From Flavobacteriaceae bacterium (lineage in GTDB: Bacteria; Bacteroidota; Bacteroidia; Flavobacteriales; Flavobacteriaceae): a DNA stretch of 7,895 nucleotides. The stretch spans positions 1 through 7,895 of the forward strand of contig JAQWKF010000115.1 in NCBI GenBank assembly GCA_029247985.1. The letters run 5' to 3'. The translations under genes and the position numbers were made by a program. The notes under the pieces were generated by a model. The model was not told the origin of the DNA. It saw only the letters and a list, made by a program, of their open reading frames with translations, and ran no database searches. This document shows, one piece after another, positions 1-6,354 of the stretch (positions are counted from its first letter, which is position 1; every line of letters begins with the position of its first letter).

Positions 1-396
1 TTGTATTTCTTCAGCAGCTAATTCTTCGGGAGAAACCAACTCGTCTATTCCCAAAGATTTAAAATCAACATCGTTCTTGTATTTCTCAAAATCAATATCA
101 GTAACACGCGCTATGGTTTGCTTGCAACCCAACTGTTTTGCCAGCAAACAACACATAAGGTTAGTGGTTTCTGAAGAAGTAACGGCAATCATCATGTCTG
201 CTTGGTCAACACCAGCAAGTTTGAGTGTGGCTAAGGCAGAAGGGTCTCCCTTAACTGCACGAATATCCAGGTTGTTATCGGCATAGTTTAACAGTTCCTT
301 ATCGGCATCAATAAGGGTAATATCCTGTGCCTCAAACGAAAGTAATTTGGCTAAGTGAAATCCGATATCGCTAGCGCCAGCGATGGCAATATTCAT
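1..396 (-). CDS. trkA: TrkA, NAD-binding subunit of the Trk potassium uptake system (N-terminal part, cut by window edge)
   Basis: This is a cytoplasmic regulatory (RCK/KTN) protein that binds NAD(H) and gates a TrkH-type K+ channel. The 132 codons visible read open from ATG at 396 down to base 1, so the C-terminal part lies outside the window. An in-frame TAA 15 bases upstream fixes this ATG as the only start. Seen: a Rossmann beta-alpha-beta opening, MNIAIAGASDIGFHLAKLLS (residues 1-20), the acidic end of strand 2 in TLIDAD (about 27-32), a KGD segment (49-51), and an AVTSSETTN stretch typical of the family further on. Flavobacterial TrkA proteins usually read GAG-E-VG in the glycine loop; here it is GASDIG, so the second glycine is serine. 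The gene is transcribed divergently from ubiE and has its own -7 box at 418-425. Identification as TrkA is firm; the downstream partner gene (trkH) is not seen. Confidence 0.9.
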   Translation of the reverse strand, partial: MNIAIAGASDIGFHLAKLLSFEAQDITLIDADKELLNYADNNLDIRAVKGDPSALATLKLAGVDQADMMIAVTSSETTNLMCCLLAKQLGCKQTIARVTDIDFEKYKNDVDFKSLGIDELVSPEELAAEEIQ

Positions 397-417
397 CTTT
401 GAAAGAAATTATATGTG

Positions 418-425
418 CAAATATA
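418..425 (-). promoter_or_regulatory. Bacteroidota -7 promoter box for trkA
   Basis: Read on the minus strand this is TATATTTG, a perfect match to the TAnnTTTG consensus used by the Bacteroidota primary sigma factor. It ends 21 bases before the trkA ATG, which would give a leader of about 15 bases. The -33 region (about 443-447, minus strand) is T-rich but lacks a clear TTG. Confidence 0.6.
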
Positions 426-472
426 GGAAGATTCTGTTCGGTATAAATAAAACAGCTTCGATAGATAATAGC

Positions 473-480
473 TACATTTG
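473..480 (+). promoter_or_regulatory. Bacteroidota -7 promoter box for ubiE-porT
   Basis: TACATTTG matches the TAnnTTTG consensus exactly. Only six bases separate it from the ubiE ATG at 487, so transcription starting the usual few bases downstream would give a leaderless or nearly leaderless mRNA. No good TTG is found at the -33 spacing. The box also covers the alternative TTG codon at 478, which argues against that start. Confidence 0.6.
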
Positions 481-486
481 CCAACT

Positions 487-1212
487 ATGAGTAAAAATGT
501 GACTCCCTACACTGATTCTGATCTTTCAAAAAAAGAACAAGTAACGCTGATGTTTGACCGTATTGCACAAAAATACGACAACCTTAATCGTGTGCTTTCA
601 CTAGGTCTAGATAAGGGATGGCGCAAGCGTCTTGTCAAGCTTGTTCGAGAACAAAAAGCTATGGATGTCCTGGATGTTGCCACTGGTACAGGTGATGTTG
701 CCATTGCCTTGAGCAAGATTCCCAACATAAAAATTGATGCTGCCGACCTTTCGACACAAATGCTAGCGGTACAAGACAAGCAGCTTGATAAGCTCAACCT
801 AAAAGACCGCATAAAACTTCATGTGGCCGATGCTGAAAAATTACCTTTTGATACGCAATTTGATGCAGTTACGGTAGCCTTCGGGATTCGAAACTTTGCT
901 AATTTGAAAACAGGCTTGAGCGAAATGTATCGTGTGCTTCGACCCAACGGGTGTTTGTATATTTTAGAAACATCAAAGCCTAAAAAATTTCCCATGCGTC
1001 AAGCGCATTACATCATGTCTAGAGTATTGATACCTTCGATGGGCAAACTATTTTCAGAGGATAAGGGGGCTTACGTATATCTTGGCGAATCTGCAGCGTA
1101 TTTTCCCGATGGTAAAGAAATGTGCAATAAATTACGAGAAATTGGGTTTTCTAAAGTAACATACAAGCCTTTAACTGGAGGTGTTGTTACGCTATACACT
1201 GCTCAAAAATGA
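487..1212 (+). CDS. ubiE: Demethylmenaquinone methyltransferase (UbiE/MenG)
   Basis: This SAM-dependent C-methyltransferase makes menaquinone from demethylmenaquinone, the last step of quinone synthesis; Bacteroidota generally use menaquinone, so the MenG role is expected. The protein is 241 residues from ATG 487, a normal family length. Seen: the family segment YDNLNRVLSLGLDKGW (30-45), in which the usual M and H of the signature are L and D; SAM-binding motif I VLDVATGTGDVAI (61-73); VAFGIRNF (130-137); and the second signature RVLRPNGCLYILETS (149-163). The in-frame TTG at 478 would add three residues but lies inside the promoter box, so ATG is preferred. The stop overlaps the porT start in ATGA, which suggests a two-gene operon with coupled translation. 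The family assignment is near certain. Confidence 0.96.
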   Translation: MSKNVTPYTDSDLSKKEQVTLMFDRIAQKYDNLNRVLSLGLDKGWRKRLVKLVREQKAMDVLDVATGTGDVAIALSKIPNIKIDAADLSTQMLAVQDKQLDKLNLKDRIKLHVADAEKLPFDTQFDAVTVAFGIRNFANLKTGLSEMYRVLRPNGCLYILETSKPKKFPMRQAHYIMSRVLIPSMGKLFSEDKGAYVYLGESAAYFPDGKEMCNKLREIGFSKVTYKPLTGGVVTLYTAQK

Positions 1213-1931
1213 ATCTGCGATTCTTATTATTTATTCTGATTATTTCTTTTTACTCTAAAACCCCACTATATGGGCAATTTGATAAAATAGAGAATCTAAA
1301 AGAAGATGACTCGAAAAAAATGCGTTTTGGCTACTATTTAGGCTTAAACGCTGTTGGAGCTAAAGTAAACTACCTCCCAACCAATAATGGCACACCTTTT
1401 CGCATTTCTGTTAAGCCAAAGCCAAGCTTTGATGTGGGGCTTTTAGCCGACTACAGAATCAATGAGTTTTTAAATATTCGTTTTCATCCAGGTGTAGCAT
1501 TTGTTGAACGCGAAATTAAGTTTCCTTTTTCCGAAAAGGATCCGCGTTTTACAGAAGCACTAATAAAGCGTGTTGTAAAGTCTAATTATGTGCGTTTGCC
1601 AGTGGGCATAAAATTAAACACACGCCGTATTCGAAATGCTCGTCCTTTTGTGATGGGTAGTGTTTCATACAACATGAATATTACGAGTGAGGAAACGAAT
1701 TCAGAGGATAACAGTTCGGGGACATTCAGAATGAAAAGAGATGTGTATGCATGGGAATTTGCTATTGGCACGGATGTTTACTTGCCCTACTTTAAATTCA
1801 CAACCTCTGTGCATGGTTTTTTTGCACTTAGCAACGAGATTATTCCAGATGTAGATTTAAACAGTGTTTATACCCGCTATATTTCCAGCATGAAAAGCCG
1901 GGGTATTTTCTTGCGGTTTACTTTTGAGTAG
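1209..1931 (+). CDS. porT: PorT/SprT, type IX secretion system outer-membrane beta-barrel protein
   Basis: PorT is an integral outer-membrane protein needed for type IX secretion (T9SS), the Bacteroidota system that exports gliding adhesins and hydrolases; its exact role in the machine is not settled. The protein has 240 residues. Seen: a signal peptide with hydrophobic core FLLFILIISF (5-14) and likely cleavage after LYG (20-22); the family-like stretch FGYYLGLNAVGAKVNYLP (about 40-57); and VGLLADYRINEFLNIRFHPG followed by alternating strands of the outer-membrane barrel type, ending in FLRFTFE. It begins inside the ubiE stop codon (ATGA) and has no promoter of its own in view. Its last 14 bases overlap the end of the convergent methyltransferase gene. 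The ubiE-porT neighbourhood is the usual one in flavobacteria and supports the call. Confidence 0.88.
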   Translation: MNLRFLLFILIISFYSKTPLYGQFDKIENLKEDDSKKMRFGYYLGLNAVGAKVNYLPTNNGTPFRISVKPKPSFDVGLLADYRINEFLNIRFHPGVAFVEREIKFPFSEKDPRFTEALIKRVVKSNYVRLPVGIKLNTRRIRNARPFVMGSVSYNMNITSEETNSEDNSSGTFRMKRDVYAWEFAIGTDVYLPYFKFTTSVHGFFALSNEIIPDVDLNSVYTRYISSMKSRGIFLRFTFE

Positions 1932-2652
1932 CCCTCCCCCTTCTGCTAAATTCGGCTAATATAATTCCCGTAGCCATAGCAACATTAAGGCTTTCAGCTG
2001 CAGGAGTTCCATAAACAGGTATGCTTATATTTTCTTTAATTTCAGCACTAATCTTTTCGGAAATTCCTTGACCCTCATTTCCCATTACCAACACACCGTT
2101 TTGAGAAATTGTAGCGTCGTATATATTTTTCCCATTGGTGTCAGTCCCAACTGGCAGCAAGTCGTATGAGTCAAATGCATCTAAAAGATCTACATAATGC
2201 AGTTGCACTTGCGCTAAGGAGCCCATACTAGCTTGTACAACTTTAGGATTAAAACAATCTACGGTATCTAACGAACAAAGTAGATGAGATATCCCAAACC
2301 AATCACATAAACGGATGATGGTTCCAAGGTTACCTGGATTACGGATGCCATCTAAAGCAATATTAATGTTTTGGAGCGCAAAATGAGTCGGTTTAGGTAG
2401 TGAAAAGGCCGCCCAGACATTGGGAGGGGTACTTAAATTGCTTAGCTTTTTCATGTCAGAAACGGCGATTTTTGTAGCGTCAAAACCTCCAATTTGTGCG
2501 GTTTCGAGTGAAAAAAAGTAGTTCATCTCAAATCCATTTTGATGGAATGTTGTAATGGCTTTTTTACCCTCAACAGGGAAAAGACCTCGTTGTTCCCTGA
2601 ATTTTTTTTGTCCCAATTGGGCCAACTGTTTTAGTTCGTTTTTGCTAACCAT
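1918..2652 (-). CDS. SpoU/TrmH-family RNA 2'-O-methyltransferase (SPOUT fold)
   Basis: This enzyme transfers a methyl group from SAM to a ribose 2'-OH in rRNA or tRNA; the target nucleotide cannot be read from sequence. The 244 residues show an N-terminal substrate-binding part (KKFREQRGLFPVEGKK, 16-31) and then the three SPOUT knot motifs: NPGNLGTIIR (105-114, with the catalytic arginine), VMGNEGQGI (189-197), and IPVYGTPAAESLNVAMATG (211-229), which forms the trefoil knot and cofactor site. Length and layout are those of TsnR/RlmB-like enzymes. The ATG at 2652 is 36 bases from the preferred tamL start on the other strand, and the promoter apparently sits within the tamL 5' coding region. 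The stop codon lies inside porT. The family is secure; RlmB or a tRNA enzyme are both possible. Confidence 0.93.
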   Translation of the reverse strand: MVSKNELKQLAQLGQKKFREQRGLFPVEGKKAITTFHQNGFEMNYFFSLETAQIGGFDATKIAVSDMKKLSNLSTPPNVWAAFSLPKPTHFALQNINIALDGIRNPGNLGTIIRLCDWFGISHLLCSLDTVDCFNPKVVQASMGSLAQVQLHYVDLLDAFDSYDLLPVGTDTNGKNIYDATISQNGVLVMGNEGQGISEKISAEIKENISIPVYGTPAAESLNVAMATGIILAEFSRRGRATQK

Positions 2653-2670
2653 GTATTTGGTGTATTTTTG
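2642..2670 (+). promoter_or_regulatory. Bacteroidota promoter for tamL (-33 TTG and -7 TAnnTTTG)
   Basis: TTG at 2642-2644 is followed after 18 bases by TATTTTTG at 2663-2670. Both match the Bacteroidota promoter consensus with acceptable spacing, and this is the only promoter in the window with both elements. The -33 element lies within the first codons of the divergent methyltransferase gene. The -7 box covers the TTG codon at 2668, so transcripts should start about 2676-2678, downstream of that codon. Confidence 0.65.
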
Positions 2671-2688
2671 ACTTTTACAACTTTTCTC

Positions 2689-5199
2689 TTGACCACAAGA
2701 TTTTCAAAAATACTAGGTTTTGGTGTGCTTTTGGGCATAACAGTAGGATGTTCTGCTGTTCGCAACTTGCCAGAGGACGGTATCTTGTTGCGTAAAAACA
2801 CTGTAATTGTAGATGATCAAGTGGCGGTTGACTTGGTTGCAAATATTGTTCAGCCAAAACCCAATAATCGTTTTTTAGGTATTCCATTTGGGTTATTACT
2901 ATATCAATCTGCAAAAGATAGTACGGATATTGCTTTTGAAAATTGGCTTGCCAAAAAACCAAACCGCAAAAAAAGAATGAATGCCATTTGGTCCGAAAAG
3001 CAAGTAAAAAAAATGAAAGCGTACAAAAGTAGTTTCCAGGCGTGGAAAAGAAAAACAGGAGAAGCGCCTGTGCTTTCGGATTCTATAGCTACAGCAATAA
3101 ATAAACAAAAGTTAAAAGCCTTTTTTTCAAATGAAGGTTATTTCAATGCTTTGGTGGAAACAAATACCGATATCAACAACAGAAATGCCTCTGTAAATTA
3201 TAATATCAGCACCAATACGCCCTACTTTATAGATAGCATTCAGACTAATATCCAAAGTCCTGTTTTGGATTCTATATATGTGGCAAACAAAGCCGATAGC
3301 AAAATCAAGCAAGGAGACCGTTTTCGGACAACGGCGTTTGAGCAAGAGCGAAACAGGTTGTCCACGTTGTTTAGAAATGCGGGCGTTTATCCTTTTCAGC
3401 TTAACTCTATTGATTATAGCGTTGGGATAGATTCAACGGGCGTAGACTATCGACTGCCCGTACAACTCAACATTCGAAACTATATCGAAAACCAACAAGG
3501 AAATCCTGTACAAAAAGAGTATAAGATTTCGAAAATGAATACCATTACCGTTTTATTAGGCAAAGCAGGTAGCACAGTTAACGAGGCTTACGATTCTATT
3601 GGTGTATTTGAGGGAATGACTATTTTTAGTCAAGGCAAAATAAAGTATAACAGCAAGCTATTGCGCGAATCAATTGATTTTAAGACTAACGAGCCGTACA
3701 GCGACACTTCACGCAGCACCACGCTCAAGCAACTCAACAGACTACAAAGTTTTGATTATCCAACCATCAGATATCAATATGCAAATGAAGACGAAACACT
3801 CTTAGACGCTTCCATTTTTTTAATGCCTAAAAAAAGGTACTCGCTAGACTTTGCCTTGGACGTAACCCAATCCAATATTTTAAAGCGAGGAGTTGCTTTT
3901 AGCTCTGGATTAAGTGTCTTAAATGTATTTAAAGGAGCCGAAAGCTTGGAATTGGGCGCTAGAGGATCATTTGGCCGCTCAGCCGATGTCGCCATATCTG
4001 AGTACGGCTTTGACATTCAACTACGAGCGCCACAGTTTTTATTGCCATTTAGCACTAAAATCAACAAACAGAAGTTTGCGCCACTTACTATTTTAAGAGT
4101 TGGAGTGGGATCGCAGGAAAACATCGGTCTAGACAAGCAAAGTTTGAACGGAAGCATACAATACCAATGGAATTCAAGAGAAAACCGCAGATGGACCTTT
4201 TCTTTGATAGATGTAGAGTTTGTAAATAATAAAAATAAAGCAAATTACTTTGGGGTTTACAACAATGCATATGGGGAATTGAATCAAATTGCAGCAAACA
4301 CCAATACAAACCCAAATTACCTTGTAAACGACAGGCTCATCATTCCTCAAGGAACAGCATCTTTTATTGAAGACGTGCTGGGTGGCAGCACCAGTATTTT
4401 GGCTAGTGACCCTAGCTATCAAAGGGTACAACGTATTGAAGAACGCAGAAGTAGACTCACGCAAAACAACCTAATAATAAGTTCAGGTATTAATTTTTTT
4501 AGCTCTTCAAAGCAAAGTATTTTTGATAGAGAATTTATGCAGTTTAGGGCCAATCTTAGCTGGTCTGGAAATCTACTGAAAGGTTTAGCCAAGTCATTTA
4601 ATTGGAAACAAGAAAATGGACAATACCTATTGTTTGAAGTACCCTTTAGTCAATTCATAAAATTGGAAACAGATTTTGTCAAGCACTGGTCTGTGAGCGA
4701 TAATCAGGTAGTGGCTATCAGGGCTTTTGCTGGAGCTGCAATCCCTTATGGCAATGCGGACAACATCCCCTTTAACAGATCTTTTTTTGGTGGTGGGGCT
4801 TATGACAATAGAGCTTGGGAAGTATATCGGTTAGGACCGGGGTCTAGTGATAGTGGAAATGAATTTAACGAAGCAAACCTTAAAATGTCTTTCAACGTTG
4901 AGTACCGTTTTGACCTCCTTGGTCCTTTTAAAGGTGCGGTATTTATTGACGCAGGGAATATTTGGAATGTAGCCGACAACATCGATGAATCCGCTCGAAG
5001 GTTTGATGGTTTTCGGGATTTAGATGAACTGGCGGTGGGCACAGGTTTTGGTTTTAGATATGATTTTGGTCTTTTCTTACTAAGGCTTGATATGGGCTTT
5101 AAAACACACAATCCCGTATTGCCAAAGGGAAGCCGTTGGAATTGTAATTATCAACTTAAAAATGTAAATCCTACACTTGGGATAAATTATCCTTTCTAA
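2689..5199 (+). CDS. tamL: TamL-like outer-membrane protein of the TamA/BamA (Omp85) family with lipoprotein N-terminus
   Basis: TamL is the Bacteroidota lipid-modified form of TamA, an Omp85 barrel thought to work with inner-membrane-anchored TamB in building the outer membrane. Seen from TTG 2689 (836 residues): a compact lipoprotein signal MTTRFSKILGFGVLLGITVG ending at Cys21; the family opening VRNLPEDGILLRKN just after it; a periplasmic region of POTRA character (about 100-370); then a barrel domain with the lid-loop segment FFGGGAYDNRAW (699-709), LGPGS (about 714-718) and a C-terminal strand ending in Phe (GINYPF), as outer-membrane barrels do. The lipobox T-V-G-C is weak at -3. TTG 2668 would add seven residues but lies inside the -7 box. 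No ATG start is available in frame. tamB is not in the window. A generic 'surface antigen D15' label is the conservative alternative. Confidence 0.88.
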   Translation: MTTRFSKILGFGVLLGITVGCSAVRNLPEDGILLRKNTVIVDDQVAVDLVANIVQPKPNNRFLGIPFGLLLYQSAKDSTDIAFENWLAKKPNRKKRMNAIWSEKQVKKMKAYKSSFQAWKRKTGEAPVLSDSIATAINKQKLKAFFSNEGYFNALVETNTDINNRNASVNYNISTNTPYFIDSIQTNIQSPVLDSIYVANKADSKIKQGDRFRTTAFEQERNRLSTLFRNAGVYPFQLNSIDYSVGIDSTGVDYRLPVQLNIRNYIENQQGNPVQKEYKISKMNTITVLLGKAGSTVNEAYDSIGVFEGMTIFSQGKIKYNSKLLRESIDFKTNEPYSDTSRSTTLKQLNRLQSFDYPTIRYQYANEDETLLDASIFLMPKKRYSLDFALDVTQSNILKRGVAFSSGLSVLNVFKGAESLELGARGSFGRSADVAISEYGFDIQLRAPQFLLPFSTKINKQKFAPLTILRVGVGSQENIGLDKQSLNGSIQYQWNSRENRRWTFSLIDVEFVNNKNKANYFGVYNNAYGELNQIAANTNTNPNYLVNDRLIIPQGTASFIEDVLGGSTSILASDPSYQRVQRIEERRSRLTQNNLIISSGINFFSSSKQSIFDREFMQFRANLSWSGNLLKGLAKSFNWKQENGQYLLFEVPFSQFIKLETDFVKHWSVSDNQVVAIRAFAGAAIPYGNADNIPFNRSFFGGGAYDNRAWEVYRLGPGSSDSGNEFNEANLKMSFNVEYRFDLLGPFKGAVFIDAGNIWNVADNIDESARRFDGFRDLDELAVGTGFGFRYDFGLFLLRLDMGFKTHNPVLPKGSRWNCNYQLKNVNPTLGINYPF
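2705..2712 (-). promoter_or_regulatory. Candidate -7 box for the SpoU methyltransferase gene
   Basis: Read on the minus strand this is TATTTTTG, a perfect TAnnTTTG, identical to the -7 box of tamL and pointing toward it. It lies 52 bases before the methyltransferase ATG and inside the tamL coding sequence. No TTG is seen at the -33 position. A promoter nearer the ATG is not evident. Confidence 0.4.
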
Positions 5200-5215
5200 G
5201 CCCATAATAGTTTGT

Positions 5216-5223
5216 TACTTTTG
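5216..5223 (+). promoter_or_regulatory. Bacteroidota -7 promoter box for fbaA
   Basis: TACTTTTG is a perfect TAnnTTTG match 25 bases before the fbaA ATG, within the 49-base gap after tamL. The predicted leader is about 19 bases and A-rich just before the start, with no Shine-Dalgarno. No clear TTG lies at the -33 spacing. Confidence 0.55.
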
Positions 5224-5248
5224 CCCAACCAATAAAAAATAAATCAAC

Positions 5249-6316
5249 ATGTCGCATTCCGTAAATCCAGGCGTAGCCACTGGAAATCAAGTTCAAGAAA
5301 TCTTTGCCCTAGCAAAAGCTAAACAATTTGCACTTCCCGCAGTAAATGTAATTGGATCGGACACCATTAATGCTGTATTAGAAACCGCAGCAAAACTAAA
5401 CGCACCCGTAATCATTCAATTTTCCAATGGAGGTGCCCAGTTTAACGCTGGTAAAGGCTTGTCCAATGAAAATCAACAAGCTGCTATCGCAGGAGCTGTT
5501 GCTGGTGCCAAGCATGTACATCAAATGGCCGAGCTCTATGGTGTAAGTGTTATCCTTCACACAGACCACGCTGCCAAAAAACTACTTCCCTGGATTGACG
5601 GCTTACTTGACGCAAGTGAAAAGCATTTCGAAGAAACTGGAAAATCACTCTTCAGTTCGCATATGATTGACCTTTCTGAAGAGCCAATTGAAGAAAACAT
5701 TGAAACCTGCAAAAACTATTTGAAGCGCATGGCTAAAATGGACATGACACTTGAAATTGAATTAGGAGTTACAGGCGGTGAAGAAGATGGTGTTGACAAT
5801 ACAGACATTGACAGCTCCAAGCTATACACACAGCCAGAAGAAGTGGCATTTGCTTTTGAAGAATTATCGCAAATAAGTCCACGCTTCACCATTGCAGCTG
5901 CATTTGGAAACGTACACGGCGTATACAAACCAGGAAACGTTGTGCTAACCCCAAAAATATTAAAGAATTCACAAGCATACGTAAGTGAAAAATACGGTGT
6001 TGGACCAAACACCATTGACTTTGTATTCCACGGAGGATCTGGATCAACAGTTGAAGAAATAAGAGAAGGTATTAGCTATGGTGTTGTTAAAATGAACATC
6101 GATACTGATATGCAATATGCGTTTATGTCTGGAGTACGCGACTATATCCAAGAAAAATCAGATTATTTGCAAAAACAAATAGGCAACCCCGAGGGTGACG
6201 ACGTGCCAAATAAGAAATATTACGATCCACGCGTTTGGTTGCGTGAAGGAGAAAAGGCATTTGTTGCGCGTCTTGAGCAAGCCTTTGAAGACCTAAACAA
6301 CGTGAATACGCTATAA
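5249..6316 (+). CDS. fbaA: Class II fructose-1,6-bisphosphate aldolase
   Basis: This zinc-dependent cytoplasmic enzyme of glycolysis and gluconeogenesis splits fructose-1,6-bisphosphate into dihydroxyacetone phosphate and glyceraldehyde-3-phosphate. The 355 residues match the class IIA (E. coli FbaA) type over the whole length. Seen: ILHTDHAAKK (102-111) with the catalytic Asp106 and zinc ligand His107; EIELGVTGGEEDGVDN (169-184) carrying a glutamate ligand; NVHGVYKPGN (221-230) with His223; HGGSGST (261-267) with His261 and the phosphate-binding glycines; and the substrate-binding NIDTD (283-287). The C-terminal KKYYDPRVWLREGE is also family-typical. ATG 5249 follows an A-rich leader and has its own promoter box. 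All key residues are present. Confidence 0.98.
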   Translation: MSHSVNPGVATGNQVQEIFALAKAKQFALPAVNVIGSDTINAVLETAAKLNAPVIIQFSNGGAQFNAGKGLSNENQQAAIAGAVAGAKHVHQMAELYGVSVILHTDHAAKKLLPWIDGLLDASEKHFEETGKSLFSSHMIDLSEEPIEENIETCKNYLKRMAKMDMTLEIELGVTGGEEDGVDNTDIDSSKLYTQPEEVAFAFEELSQISPRFTIAAAFGNVHGVYKPGNVVLTPKILKNSQAYVSEKYGVGPNTIDFVFHGGSGSTVEEIREGISYGVVKMNIDTDMQYAFMSGVRDYIQEKSDYLQKQIGNPEGDDVPNKKYYDPRVWLREGEKAFVARLEQAFEDLNNVNTL

Positions 6317-6330
6317 TTCACAGGGTTTTA

Positions 6331-6338
6331 TATATTTG
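6331..6338 (+). promoter_or_regulatory. Bacteroidota -7 promoter box for accD
   Basis: TATATTTG, a perfect TAnnTTTG, sits in the 38-base gap between fbaA and accD, 16 bases before the accD ATG. The predicted leader is about 10 bases. The -33 position would fall in the last codons of fbaA and shows no TTG. Confidence 0.55.
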
Positions 6339-6354
6339 ATAAAATTCTCAATCT

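Noticed and set aside
77..286. Plus-strand open frame of 69 codons opposite trkA
   Set aside because: It lies wholly within the trkA coding sequence on the other strand, has no recognisable domain, and the minus-strand reading gives a clear Rossmann domain.
478..486. TTG 478 as the ubiE start
   Set aside because: It would add only three residues and lies within the -7 promoter box. ATG 487 fits the family N-terminus better.
1929..1958. TAGCC/GGCTA inverted repeat as a terminator between porT and the methyltransferase
   Set aside because: The stem is only five pairs with a long loop, lies within methyltransferase codons, and has no following T-run.
4800..5111. 103-codon minus-strand frame inside tamL
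   Set aside because: It is an antisense shadow, as are the other minus-strand frames within tamL, ubiE, fbaA and accD: no domain, no start signal, and the plus frame encodes conserved protein throughout.
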